From Onthophagus taurus (lineage: Eukaryota > Arthropoda > Insecta > Coleoptera > Scarabaeidae), in assembly GCF_036711975.1 (NCBI RefSeq), contig NC_091968.1, positions 5,642,001 to 5,706,000 of the forward strand: a stretch of 64,000 nt of DNA, read 5' to 3'. Of this stretch, positions 1 through 11,009 are shown in pieces (position 1 is the first letter of the stretch; every line of letters starts with the position of its first letter). The notes under the pieces are model-generated. The model worked only from the letters and a program-made list of their open reading frames with translations, did not search any database and was not told where the DNA came from. The translations under genes and the position numbers were made by a program.

Positions 1-464
1 TACACGTGTAATATTAAATAAAAATCAATTTAAAAATTTAATTTGAACACCTGTATCTCCAAAACAAAGCGTTTGTCGACCTATGTTTATATGAAATTTT
101 TGTGTTAATTTTAAAAGATCTATCGACTGTTAAAGTCCTGCTACAAAAACTTGAAACACCCCGTATATCATCCTATTATTTTTCTACAATTTGCAAGTAA
201 AGTGTGTTCCTTAATGCGGCCTTAAGGGAGGAATCCCAGCATTCTACAATGGGAAACTACCTGTTGCAACACCGTCTTTGTTCGTTTTATAACTACAGTA
301 GGAAAGTGACAGAGTCATAAAAGTCGATCGCCGTGTGGAAGACTATACACCCTGCTTTCAATGAAAATATATTTTTGTATATTGCATCTTAATTCTTAAG
401 TGAAATTCCCTGTATAGAAGTTTGACTGTATTAATTAATTTAATTTTTCCTTATATTTACATAG
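1..464 (+). other. Intron sequence of the Sec3 gene
   Basis: No exon is recognised here. The Sec3 reading frame at 465 is preceded by an acceptor (AG at 463-464), so this stretch should be intron continuing from outside the window. Around 154-168 it contains the motif ACACCCCGTATAT, which resembles the terminus of IS630/mariner-type elements seen elsewhere in this window (for example near 18280 and 57710), so part of it is probably a MITE remnant. Confidence 0.5.
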
Positions 465-1662
465 TTAGACATTTTAAGCCCAAGTTCAAAAAATACCCAA
501 ACAACTCTCGATGGTAGAGAAATGGAACAAACATTAATGGATAAAAAGGTGGATAAAAAAATTGAAGAAGATTTACGAAAAGTTATGACGAGTTTATTTT
601 CATGTTTAGAAGAAGAATTGGTTAACTTTGTTAGTTGTATTGAAAAACAAGATAGCTTGTAAGATATTTAAGAAAATCAAATTTATTATTTTAACGTTTT
701 TAATTTAAGTTATTCAATGTACGTTTTGGTTTGTTTAAATCAACATGTAATGTCTGCAAAAAGTACTTATTTAAGTAACACTTTCGCTTCCGTTTTGATC
801 CAAGTTAAAAGATCTTTGGATAAATTTATGCAATTACAAATCGAGTCGATTAAAGAGTGCAAAATTCCGCGAAAAGCAAAAAGTGGGATTTTACCCTACG
901 TTTTGAATTTGGAGGAGTTTTCGCGAAACGCTGAGGTTTTATTAAAAAGCGATCGCAGAGCTGATTTGGAGAAATGGTACACGCGATTGATCGATACAAT
1001 CATTGAGTGCATTTCATTACATTCCGTTGAAAATTCGAAAGGCCCACCTCAAGTTATCAAAATGGGTAAACTAAAAAAAATATCTTCAATTTAGGATAAT
1101 TTTATGTATTTTTTTTAGAAAATTACCATCATTTATATTCGATGTTATCTCAAATGAAAATTTCCGTTTTGGATGTCCAAAGGAAAGAGGCTAAACAAAA
1201 ATATAATGATTCTTTGACAGGTTATGTTACATTGTATTTTGGAAAGCCTTTAGAGAAATTAAATGTGCGGTAAATAATAAATATTTAATTTAATTTAAAA
1301 ATATATTTTTTTAGACATTCTTTGATGGTGTTCAAGCTAGAGTTCAAAGCGGTGTTAAAATGTCGGAAGTAAGTTATCAATTAGCTTTTAGTAAACAGGA
1401 ACTCCGAAAAGTAATTAGTCAATACCCGGGGTTGACGGTGAAAAGGGGGTTGGAAGCTTTATATAAAAAAGTCGAAAAACATTTATCAGAAGAAAGTAAT
1501 CTTTTACCCGTGGTATGGCGGGCGATGCAAGAAGAATTTATTCAACAACATAAAATGCTGGAGGATCTTATCCAACAATGTTATCCTGGATCAATGATTA
1601 GCTTGGAGTTCACTATAGATGATATTTTAAATTTTTTTTCAGATATTGCAAGATCCCATTAA
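465..1662 (+). CDS. Sec3: Exocyst complex component 1 (Sec3), C-terminal four exons
   Basis: Exons 465-658, 710-1065, 1119-1264 and 1315-1662 join in frame to give the last 347 residues and a TAA stop. The protein is the C-terminal helical rod of exocyst subunit EXOC1/Sec3, which tethers secretory vesicles at the plasma membrane. Recognisable family blocks are [33 protein letters not shown] and the extreme C-terminus ending IARSH, where animal orthologues also end. Three phases agree across the junctions: TT|T at 658/710, G|AA at 1065/1119 and a codon boundary at 1264/1315. The donor after 1264 is GTGCGG, weak but needed for the frame (LN-TFFDG); the nearby better-looking GGTAAA would shift it. 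The introns are 50-53 bp. The N-terminal part, including the PIP2-binding PH-like domain, lies outside the window. No AATAAA was seen shortly after the stop. Confidence 0.93.
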
Positions 1663-1943
1663 AAATGTTGTATTATTAAATTGTTATTATTACATACATA
1701 TTAAATTCATAAATATTAGATTATTACTTTATGACTTCTTGTAGTATGTAAACATTTTAGTTCAGATTTAAGTCCTACTCCACTTATGGTCCACTTGAGA
1801 CCAGATGCATAAAAGCTGTGATAGCTATGATATGAAAGATGTACTATTGGAGCGCAATTATAACATTTGTAAACTAACCCACATGTTCTCTGGATTTTGC
1901 ACCGTCAGAAGATGTAAAAAGAATCCGTGAAATAACAAACATA
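1663..1943. other. Sec3 3' flank
   Basis: No gene was recognised. It should contain the Sec3 3' UTR and then non-coding flank up to the Tc1 element that starts after the TA at 1942-1943. Confidence 0.4.
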
Positions 1944-3194
1944 CACTGTTGGAAATAATTCACGAGCACACCCTGTATAATCTGAACTCGTGTGTCTAGC
2001 GCAATAAAATTTGGTATGGAAGTAGTACTAAAGTAGTGTAACTTACTCTCACACGGAGAACGACACAACTCTGCTGGGAAGAGAAACATCAATAGCGAGA
2101 GTATCCCCCGTGAGCTTCGCGTACCATCGCTACACGACGTGGCATGGAGTCTATAAGTCGCGAGAGGGATGGCCAGCCATGCCACCTCAACTCGCCTCCA
2201 TAGCTCCTCAACGTTAGCCGAGGAAGCCGGTTAATATAGAAGTCTCCGACCAGTCATGTCTCAAACATGTTCGATCGGATTCAGATGCGGAAACCGAGCT
2301 AGCCATGGAAGCATTCGTATACAACAGACCGTAGCATCTCATCTACGTATCGTTGACCCGTCATGGTCTGCTATACACGCAGCAGACGTGTACGTCCGCC
2401 ATATGTAATCGCATCCCATACCATAATGCTCGGTTGTCGGTGGATGGGCGTTCTTGCAGACACTGCTCGAGTAGACGATCATCACGGCTCCGACGAACTA
2501 AAATTCGCGCATCACCGATGCTCAATTCGAATCTTGATTCGTCGGAAAACAAAATATCCCTCTACTCGGCAACCTACCAATGCCTAGCGTCGACCCACTC
2601 GTGACGTATGCTGCGGTGCTCGGGTTTTACTGGAATCTGCTGTATTGCACGACGCGCGCGCCTGTCCACTATCTACCAAACGCCGCCGTACAGTTCGCGT
2701 AGTGAGTGCGCCTTCCCCTGCCAGTGGCCAAACAGCTCCAAGTTGCCTTGAGAAGGACACACACGGCGCTAAAGCGTTGAGCACAAGAGCGCGATCCTCG
2801 TGTGCTGGGGCTGAAGGTACCTATGTCCAACCTCAGACCATTCTCGCCATGCCCGTTGCACAGCCGATAACGACCGCTCGAGACGACGCGCAATTTCACG
2901 GAACGATACACCCACAATGTGCATACCCACAAATATTCCTCGCTCAAACTCGCTTAAGTAACGCGATCGCCCATCGATTGCGCACAGAGTACGATAACAA
3001 TGTGGTCCCTCACACCACACTAAAAACGACCGGTATTTTCCATCCACTTCGGTCTCCATAGCGACGGAATGTTCCACTTGGAACTCCCTGAATAAACTCG
3101 TCTACAGTAAACCTTTGTGCTCCGCAAATATTATGGATTTATCTTCACGCGTTCAGATTATATAGAGTGTGCTCGTGACTTGTTTCCAACAGTG
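1944..3194 (-). mobile_element. Tc1-like DNA transposon, degenerate
   Basis: Near-perfect terminal inverted repeats of about 48 bp (1944-1994 and 3145-3194, starting CACTGTTGGAAA) are flanked by TA at 1942-1943 and 3195-3196, the Tc1/mariner target duplication. On the minus strand the remains of a transposase can be followed. An N-terminal helix-turn-helix (LSEFERGIFVGMHIVGVSFR followed by EIARRLERS, 2850-2960) is followed by a second DNA-binding segment (TRTVRRRLVDSG near 2700). Then comes a catalytic-core piece with MFSDESRF (2530-2552), whose Asp is the second catalytic acid. Frameshifts separate these pieces (ORFs at 2769-3077, 2584-2784 and 2361-2552), so the copy is inactive. Its 1251 bp length is typical of the family. 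Confidence 0.85.
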
Positions 3195-3204
3195 TATTAG
3201 GAAT

Positions 3205-3912
3205 GCGTGTCAAAATCGAAAAGTACAGAAAGCCAAAACAAATGCCCCAGTGCAAAAGCCACACCAAAGCTTACTGCCACAAAAACCGACTAATGTTTGG
3301 CGGTTTTTGTTTAACTCGAGTATGGAGTAAATTATCCAGCAAACTACCGAGGATGCATTGTGATTAAGGAACTACGCACAAGTCATCAAGAATAAGAAAA
3401 CAGTAAATTCAAATAAAAGAAAGCCAGGTGTCTTGTATGCCCAAAAAGCGAGTGGTGAAGCTGCATAGAAAACTGTAAGTACATTAGTCGATAGAAAGGC
3501 TAATCGTAAATTAGATCTAATACTAAAAAAAATACTTCAACAAGAATCAACTTAAACCAAACGATTCAAAATGTCTAAAAAGCAACAACTAAATATAATG
3601 CTGCCAATAATACTTAAAGAAAACAATATTGATACATGTCTTATCTCCGAAACCCACTTTACACGAGAATCGTATACAAACATCAACCATTACAATATTT
3701 ATCACACAATTCATCCTAGTAATGCGGCTCGAGATGAAAGAACAATTATCAGTAAAAGTAATATTGACCACTATTTGAACAATACAATTAATACTGAACA
3801 ACATCATACAGTGGTAAAAGTTCAAACCGCAATTTTTTTTTTATTTCGTACAAGTACATGTACAAGAAGGGAGCAAACACGGGACACACAACTAAATGAA
3901 TTCAGAAACTAA
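3205..3912 (+). mobile_element. Jockey-like LINE fragment (gag tail and endonuclease start)
   Basis: Around 3207-3290 a translated stretch (IPQC-like MPQCKSHTKAYCHK) resembles the region before and within the CCHC knuckles of Jockey-type gag. The frame at 3571-3912 encodes the start of an APE-type endonuclease: KENNIDTCLISETHFTRESY, whose SETHF carries the conserved catalytic Glu, then a decayed RDERTIISKSN block equivalent to the usual RGGTAI-IKS. The element is truncated after about 110 residues of the domain and has no RT attached. It is a dead fragment. The match is from family memory, not a search. Confidence 0.6.
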
Positions 3913-4009
3913 AAGTAACTTAGAATAAGCATCATAGTTTATCAAATTAATTATCAATTAATCATCAAATTGTTAGACGTCACAATAACGTTACGGGCCA
4001 AAGATCTAT

Positions 4010-5942
4010 ACCTCAGTCTACTATACCCGAATAAATCTATCCGAGGCGGTCCACCATTCTCTCCATTCTAATAATTGGAGAGTTTCTGTATGCGACTGTG
4101 CGCGGCGTAGAAGCATAAAAAAGAAAATCATACCTCAGCTGGCGAAGAGGGACAATAGATAAGGAGAATCGTAAGCAATCTTCGCTGACCGAGGGTAAGC
4201 AAGCCACACAGTCTCCACGCGGAATTGTAATTAACGTAAATTTGAGAGGATTTATATAGAAATTTCAAAAATTTCTTCTGATTTTTCTCTAGTTTCTCAG
4301 TATATGAAGAGTATATGGGATTCCAAATACTGCTGCCAAAGTTCAGCAAGCTATTAATAAAAGCATTGTAAATGTTAATGATCACAAGAGGATCCGTAAA
4401 ATCGACACAACATCGCATTACAAATCCTAACATTCTGTACGCTCTATTCACCACTCCGTCAATATGCAAATTAAAAGTCAACTTCTGATCAAGTGTGATA
4501 CCAAGGTCCCGAACGGACGAGGATCGATGTAGGACATCATTACCGAGCAAATAGTTATGTATAATGTAATTCTGTTTCTTTGTAAAAGTTATTATTGCGC
4601 ATTTAGAGACGTTAAGTGTAAGGTAGTTATCAAAGCAATACCTGTACAAATCATCAAGGTCGCTCTGCAGTTTGGCACAGTCGTTTAGACAACTTATAGG
4701 CATGAATATTTTAAGATCATCGGCGTACATGAGACAGCGACAATGGGAAAAAGAGGCAAAAATATCGTTAATATAAATAAGGAATAAAAGAGGATCAAGG
4801 TGATTGCCCTGAGGTACACCACATGTAATTGAAAATGACCGTGAAAAGAACCCGCCAATTCGAACAACGAAAGTTCGTCCCGAGACGTAGCAAGCAAACC
4901 AATCTAACAGAGAGTCCGCAACGCCAATACGCATTAATTTGTCACGTAACAAATTATGATCAACCCTGTCGAATGCCTTGCTAAAATCCGTATATATTGC
5001 ATCCACCTGAACATTATTATCCATGGAAGACAAAAAGAGATCCCTATACTCAATTATGTTCGTTTCCACAGACCGACCCTGAAAGAAGCCATGTTGGTTT
5101 ACATGAAGAATATTTTTTAACTGAAAAAACGCTCTAGAGTATATCAACTTTTCGAATACCTTACCAAACAACTGCAAGATGGAAATTGAGCGGTAATTAG
5201 CGGCCAAACTATAATCACCAGATTTGTGAACTGGAACAACGTTTTCGCGCTTCCATGCCACAGGAAAAACTCCAGCCCTTATGGACATATTAAAAATTAT
5301 TTGAAGAGGTATGGAAAGAGCAGCAGCACAGTTTATAATCAGAATTGATGGAATGTCGTCAGAACCAGGACCCTTGTTGGGCGACACTTCACTAAGTGCA
5401 AGTTCAACATCAGCGCTACTAAAAGTTTCAACGGCAACAGTGTCAGCTGCAGAGTCAATCTCCTCATCGGAGACAGGGATATAGGCTGCGGGTTGAGTAA
5501 AAACAGACGCAAAATAATTTGCAAATATTGAGCAAATATTATCCCCGTCAGTAGCCGAATCGTCATTATGATTCACTCGGGCGGGAATACCTGGCGTCCC
5601 TTTGCGACGTCTAACATAAGCCCAGAACCATTTAGAATCCGACACAATAGAAGCCTGTGTGCGATCAAAGTAGTTCTTATAATCCATATCGATTAAAAAA
5701 TTAGAACGACCTTGCAATAGAGAAAATGTTAAGTAATCCAACCGATTTCCATAACGCTTCCATTTCTTGTGCATACGGTTCTTTTCTCGTATAGTACCAA
5801 TTGTTGATGCAGAGAACCAAGTAGGATATTTATTTGTTTTATGATAATTTTGCGGCACAAACTTGCAAATTATTGATCCAAGCTGAGTGTAAAAGTAATC
5901 AACAGCAACATTTACATTGGCAAAATTCAAGTTAACATCCCA
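4010..5942 (-). mobile_element. Jockey/CR1-like LINE, reverse transcriptase pseudogene
   Basis: The minus-strand frame 4128-5930 encodes about 600 residues of a non-LTR reverse transcriptase. In order, it shows a linker region with KNRMHKKWKR, RT motif SPNKGPGSDDIPSILI, finger motif YRSISILQLFGKVFEKLI, DFSKAFDRVDH (motif A), CGVPQGNHLDPLLFLIYIND (motif B, with N where G or S is usual), and the catalytic MYADDLKIF (motif C). Thumb sequence follows to a C-terminus at 4128 that is frameshifted compared with relatives. The endonuclease part is missing, so this is a 5'-truncated copy. The roughly 100 bp downstream to 4010 is probably its 3' UTR. Confidence 0.85.
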
Positions 5943-6420
5943 TCATATGGAGTTAAGTTTGGCGGAAATATCCGTAAACGGAGCCTTACTATAATTGAAA
6001 ATAGAAGTTTGCTCAGTAACATTACCGGGTACCTTAAGCTCAAAAGAAAATTCAATAGTGGTATGAGCAACACCTTCGGGAATTAAGGGAGTCAATGATT
6101 TACGCAAATCATTTACTGTAACAAGTCGTGCGAGTATGAGATCAAGAGTGCACAAATGTTCGTTAATATCAAACATACGAAGTTTTGAAAGAAGCAGAGC
6201 ATCGAAAGCCTTACTAAAATCAGTACAAATGGAGTCAACTTGAAAGGAATCATCCATAGAGTTTAAAGTATAGTGGGTGTATTAAAAAAAAAGACTTGTT
6301 GGTCTTTGTCAATCTTTGTCTCAGCGTTCAGAGTGTAATTCTTATAATCTCGAACAATAAGAAATTTTGCCTGACCTCTCAGAAGAGACAAACAACGTTT
6401 ATCTATTTAAAAGCTAAGGT
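5943..6420 (-). mobile_element. Scrambled LINE fragments
   Basis: The frame 5943-6257 joins an RT motif A piece (QVDSICTDFSKAFD, at 6200-6250) directly to endonuclease-RT linker sequence (LDLILARLVTVNDL), which normally lies upstream of the RT. The segment then runs into the element at 4128-5942 with a stop codon between. From 6290 to 6420 another linker fragment appears (VRDYKNYTLNAE). The order is therefore not that of an intact element, which points to deletion and duplication or template switching between related copies. Confidence 0.6.
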
Positions 6421-6878
6421 TGTGTTCATAGCAAATTAGGGCAGACAAGAAAATTTATTAATTTAATTCCGGTATGAAAATTAAATTTTATCTACGACTG
6501 CTTGGATAAGTCATCATTACCGCACTCATTTGAGGTGATTTGAGTTACGTAATGAAGTTCATTACCGCACTGGTTTCATTACGTAACGCATTTTTAGCCT
6601 AATCAGAACAGACTTAATTTATTCAAACGAGCAACAATACAAAAGAAAAAGTGCTATCTACTTACAGAGAAACAATACTATTTATTATAAACATTAATTG
6701 TTATGTTTTTACATTTCGAAACACTTATTCCAGATGAGTAAATATGTTGTTGAAACTGACAATTCAAAATTGTTAACAATCATTTCAAAATATTTTTATA
6801 AATAATGGCAAATAGACTTTTTTAAAAAAATTGATTTTTTAGTAATTTTTAGGAGTCGTAGATAAAATGCTGTATATC

Positions 6879-6992
6879 ACACGTGGGCTAGAGCATAATT
6901 ACAGTACTCGTGTGATTACACGACTCGGTCTACGACCTCGTCGTGCAATTCTCCGCACTCGTACAGTAATTATGTTTCTAGCCCACTTGTAA
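6879..6992. repeat. Foldback MITE-like inverted repeat
   Basis: Arms GTGGGCTAGAGCATAATTAC (6884-6903) and GTAATTATGTTTCTAGCCCAC (6966-6986) are inverted near-copies around a GC-richer core with CACTCGTG motifs. No coding sequence. It is a small non-autonomous DNA element or its remnant. Confidence 0.55.
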
Positions 6993-7401
6993 TATAAATA
7001 ACTATTACATGTCTATCTGACGTTTGGTAACGTCACTTTTTTTATAACTAGTGATGTAATGAATTCCATTACCTAACTACAAATTGATAAATGAACATCT
7101 GTCACTAATAGAATAAGTCAAGTTTTAAACCAAAAATTGCTTTTTCAATGGAATTAGATAAAATTTTGTACTCACGTAATTTGTAAATTAACAAATATTA
7201 CGTTCGCCAAACAAAATTAGTCTTTTCATAACTGGTTACGTAAATAACTATTATCATATTGAGTGACTAACATAGTAAGTATTTAAAAAAATACTATATG
7301 CTCTTTTTAGTTACGTTTAAAGACTGTATAATCGAAATCGGTGATATAAGTAACATTCTACCCTCCTATTTTTTAGTAACAAAATAATTAGTTTTTCTAA
7401 T

Positions 7402-7407
7402 TTTATT
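7402..7407 (-). promoter_or_regulatory. Poly(A) signal AATAAA for exon C
   Basis: AATAAA on the minus strand, about 75 nt past the stop at 7479. It is the first canonical hexamer seen after the stop. Confidence 0.45.
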
Positions 7408-7478
7408 ACATAAACCTTTTATACACAAATAAAAAACATCAAACTTTTTTAAGTCCTTTTAAAAATAAATTAATCATT

Positions 7479-10400
7479 TTAAAAACTACTCGAAAACGAA
7501 GAACTTTTTTCATTACTGTCTTCATTAACACATTTTAAATCATCGCTTTTATTTTCAACACCAACATCTTCAATCTTATTAATTTCATTACTTCCAATAA
7601 CTTTTTCATCTTTACTTTCTTCATCATCATAAGTCAAACTATCCATAAAATCGCTTGATTCACTCGATTTACTGGTCGGATACGATTCAGATTCACTTCT
7701 TGATGATTTCGAAACAGTTTCAATCGACGTAAAACTTTTAAACGTTTTTTGTTTAGTTACATTAAAATCTCTCGATGATTTAATTATAGTTTTTGATTGA
7801 TGATTTGATTGTGATTGTGTTACCGGATATTGTGGATAATATGTGTAATAATTTGAATAAAGATTGTAGTAATTTGAATAAAACCATTCAACATACATAT
7901 TATAGTTATAAAAATTTTGATTTATTTGATTCGTCGTGGTGTTCATTTTAGTATTATTTTCTATTAATTTGATCGGTTTTGTTTCGTTTTGAATTTGGCG
8001 ATTTGATGATTTATGACTCGACGACGATTTAAAACTTGAATCTTGTGAATTATTCACCTCAACATGTTTCGATAATGCATGATCTAACATCATGGCCTTT
8101 TCAATACAATCGTCTAAAGATTTATCTTTGGTTTTCATAAAATCGAAATCTTTTATTACCATTTTTTCGAAACCCATTGTTTCATCAACGATTTTTTTGA
8201 ATTTATTTTCCTCGTCGTCTTCAACATTTTCTAAGCAAACGCAATAAGATGAATTCGCGTTATTTTTCGAATCTTTTTCTGGGGTTTCACTCATCAAACT
8301 TTCGTTTGATTTATACGAATAAGATTCGTTTTCTTTGAGCTTATTTTTATCTTTGACATATTGCTTTTGATTAAATGGCCCAAAAACTTCGGGGAAAAGT
8401 ATATTAACTGTATCGGTACAAGTTCTTCGTTTTTTTGATTTCGATTTTGAATTATTTTTATTGCATGAACAACTTTCTTGGTCATCTTTTTTCCAATTAT
8501 CTAATTCTGGTATATCCATACTTTGTATTTTCATTTTTAATTCATTTAATGTATCATGGAGCGGCTTCATTTCTTTTTGTACTGTTTTTATCGCTGCTAA
8601 TATTGGGCTTCCTAATCGATTTAAATTTGAATCTGATTCTTCTATTTTTAATTTATTACTTTTTTTTCTTTTACATGTATCTAGACATACATCTTGTTGT
8701 TTTCCTAAACATGTTTCAATACATTTTTGACCCGAACATGTACAGACACCAGTTCTATCTTTCATATTGAAACCATTTTGATTGTTATTTTGATTATTAA
8801 CTTGATTTTTATTTTGATTTTGATTAATTTGATTATTTTGATCATCAAACGGTAAAGGTATTTGCCCAGTAATTGTAACTTCAGCTTCAATTCTTTTTTT
8901 GGCATTATAAGTAAACGAAGCACTTTTCGCTTTTCTTCCATTCACATCAAACGGTAAATTTGATCCTAAACCGCCCCCTGAAAATCCTGCAGAACCTTCA
9001 CGTTTCGATTTTGAATCAAATCCACCATAATTAACTACATTAACAATATCCGAATTTCTATCTGATATTTGCGGCATAGAAACAGCTTGAGAATTTCCAT
9101 TCATTTGTACGTTAAATGGCGCCGATCCTACTGTGCCTACTTTAGCATATCCATCACCACTTTTCAACTCTGTATTCACAAATTCTTGATCCATTCTTTT
9201 TAATGTTTTTGTTACATCTGATATTGTTGAAAATTGTGATACTGTTGCTTGATCCTCAGCACCACCTTCAACTGGCATAAGTGTACTAACAATTTCTGTA
9301 TATTCACTAAATTTAAGTTCTAATCGAAGCATACCAGTTCCATCTTGTGAAGGATTTTCATCAAAATCACTTGGTTGTTGAGCTCCTTGATACATTTGTG
9401 GTACTCCTTGATTCATTTGCGGTCCTCCTTGATACATTTGCGGTCCTCCTTGATACATTTGTGGTACTCCTTGATTCATTTGTGGTCCTCCTTGATACAT
9501 TTGTGGTGCTCCTTGATTCATTTGTGGTTGATTCATTTGTGCCTGATACATTTGTGGTGGTTCTTGTGGTGGCATTCCAAAACAATCACATACATCATTT
9601 TGTTGATTTCCTAAACATCCTTCAAAACATTTTTGTCCTGTACAATCACAACTGTTTTCTGCATCTCCGCCCATGATTTCGCCACAATTTTGTATACAAA
9701 TATCTTTTCGTCGTTTTGATTTTAATTTATCGCCACAAACGCTTCCTAGTTTAACATTTGTCGGTAAACTATAATCGGCCCAATTAATTTCTGGTTTATC
9801 ATCGCATATCCCATCGTCGTCTGGATACATACTGAGTAATTCCCTCATGTAATCTTCGGTTACAACATTGTTGTCGCCATCGTAAGTTTGTTTTTGCGGT
9901 TTTATGTCAGCGCAATTAAGTGCTGGGTTGTAACATGGGCAATCTGGGTGATGTTCTGTTGATTGTTGAGGTTCAAGTCCTTCTGATGATTTTTCACTTA
10001 TGACTTCAGCTGCTTTATCGGGTTTTGGGATTATATCGCATGTACAACATAAACCAACCAATTTATCGCGTGCTTTTTCCTCAACTTTTTGCTGACAATC
10101 ACATTTTTTCTTCTTAACTTTTTTGATTTGGATAGTTCCGGGTGGTGGTAAAGCCATTTTCATCCAAGGTAATTCGGTTCGATCTCCGCAACGGGTACTT
10201 TCATTGTAAACATCCGGAAGGGAATTAATTCCTTTCGCTGTTTTATCATTATCAACATCGAATTCGTCATAATAACCTTCTTGATAATCGGTATCTCGTT
10301 GGTATAAAGGCGGTGCATCCGGATTAGTTCCAATACCGATTCCAATTCTCATGTCACAATCGCAAGCTTTGTTAACATTCTCAGACTTTTTGTAAATCAC

Positions 10401-10832
10401 TTGAACCGAACTGACGCAAACACATTTTTGACTTGACGTATTTACATAACTTTGCATTGAAATTCCTCTTAATAGCGGCTGTAATCCTTTTAGATGCTGA
10501 TCCAATTGTTGTGGGTCTTTAAAACTTTGTTGCTTCAATGTATTCACAACTTTATCTACGCTGTTATCACATATTTTCGGTTGGATCTGATCGCATGAGC
10601 ATTCAGTTCCAACTCTTTTCTGGTCAGTTGATTCACATGAACATAAAGATCCACCCGTTTTATAACCAGTTTGTCCTGTATTTCCCGCTTTTCCCAGACA
10701 ATTCGCTGAATGAGTTTTACCACATTGACAAGAATAATTTTCTGTTTTTTCGGTCAGTTGTTCTCTTAATGATTGAGCAAGATTTGAAGAGATGCCTTTC
10801 CCGATGCATGTTGGAACACATTGATCTGGAAC
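7479..10832 (-). CDS. Cys-rich repetitive protein, long terminal exon (exon C)
   Basis: A single open frame of 1117 residues begins after a good acceptor (TTTTCTGCTACAG before 10832) and ends with TAA at 7479. No ATG starts it, so at least one exon lies upstream. It has many Cys pairs (CDC, CTC, CSC), including two related blocks with the core GQKC..CLG (near 9620 and 8720), and a 12-residue repeat of the MYQGGPQMNQGV type at 9380-9550. Two short motifs, ELPWMKMALPPPGTIQI and INWADYSLPTNVKLG, recur in the gene at 34657-36460. A helical block AAIKTVQKEMKPLHDTLNEL is also shared with it. The C-terminal third is Ser/Asn-rich. I do not recognise the function; it may belong to an insect-specific DUF4776-like family (memory, unverified). 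It could be the last exon of the gene at 18423-20160, because AAG|GTTTGT at 18464-18459 would splice to it in phase 0. Confidence 0.75.
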   Translation of the reverse strand, partial: VPDQCVPTCIGKGISSNLAQSLREQLTEKTENYSCQCGKTHSANCLGKAGNTGQTGYKTGGSLCSCESTDQKRVGTECSCDQIQPKICDNSVDKVVNTLKQQSFKDPQQLDQHLKGLQPLLRGISMQSYVNTSSQKCVCVSSVQVIYKKSENVNKACDCDMRIGIGIGTNPDAPPLYQRDTDYQEGYYDEFDVDNDKTAKGINSLPDVYNESTRCGDRTELPWMKMALPPPGTIQIKKVKKKKCDCQQKVEEKARDKLVGLCCTCDIIPKPDKAAEVISEKSSEGLEPQQSTEHHPDCPCYNPALNCADIKPQKQTYDGDNNVVTEDYMRELLSMYPDDDGICDDKPEINWADYSLPTNVKLGSVCGDKLKSKRRKDICIQNCGEIMGGDAENSCDCTGQKCFEGCLGNQQNDVCDCFGMPPQEPPQMYQAQMNQPQMNQGAPQMYQGGPQMNQGVPQMYQGGPQMYQGGPQMNQGVPQMYQGAQQPSDFDENPSQDGTGMLRLELKFSEYTEIVSTLMPVEGGAEDQATVSQFSTISDVTKTLKRMDQEFVNTELKSGDGYAKVGTVGSAPFNVQMNGNSQAVSMPQISDRNSDIVNVVNYGGFDSKSKREGSAGFSGGGLGSNLPFDVNGRKAKSASFTYNAKKRIEAEVTITGQIPLPFDDQNNQINQNQNKNQVNNQNNNQNGFNMKDRTGVCTCSGQKCIETCLGKQQDVCLDTCKRKKSNKLKIEESDSNLNRLGSPILAAIKTVQKEMKPLHDTLNELKMKIQSMDIPELDNWKKDDQESCSCNKNNSKSKSKKRRTCTDTVNILFPEVFGPFNQKQYVKDKNKLKENESYSYKSNESLMSETPEKDSKNNANSSYCVCLENVEDDEENKFKKIVDETMGFEKMVIKDFDFMKTKDKSLDDCIEKAMMLDHALSKHVEVNNSQDSSFKSSSSHKSSNRQIQNETKPIKLIENNTKMNTTTNQINQNFYNYNMYVEWFYSNYYNLYSNYYTYYPQYPVTQSQSNHQSKTIIKSSRDFNVTKQKTFKSFTSIETVSKSSRSESESYPTSKSSESSDFMDSLTYDDEESKDEKVIGSNEINKIEDVGVENKSDDLKCVNEDSNEKSSSFSSSF

Positions 10833-11009
10833 CTGTAGCAGAAAATTAATGTATTAATAAATTAAAATTAATTAATTAATTTTAAATTATTATTATTTTA
10901 TTTCATAAACTGCAATACCAAAATAGCAGGCGGCAAAAAAATTATTTAGACTCTTTCTGAACAGAGTCCTAATTTCAAAAATTGTCTAAAATGAAACTGG
11001 GCCAATGTC

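Larger units (their letters stand above)
6421..7478. other. Intergenic, repeat-rich
   Basis: No gene was seen. There are short palindromic runs such as the CATTACCG/GTAATGAA repeats at 6510-6600, the foldback at 6879-6992, and AT-rich sequence. On the minus strand the 3' flank of the gene ending at 7479 contains AATAAA at 7402-7407. Confidence 0.5.

Noticed and set aside
8435..8770. Hydrophobic plus-strand frames resembling membrane proteins
   Set aside because: Antisense of the Lys/Asn-rich part of exon C, which gives Phe/Leu-rich translations by composition alone.
9347..9676. Repetitive Leu/Val and Ser/Thr frames on both strands
   Set aside because: They are the other frames of the MYQGGPQMNQ repeat in exon C.
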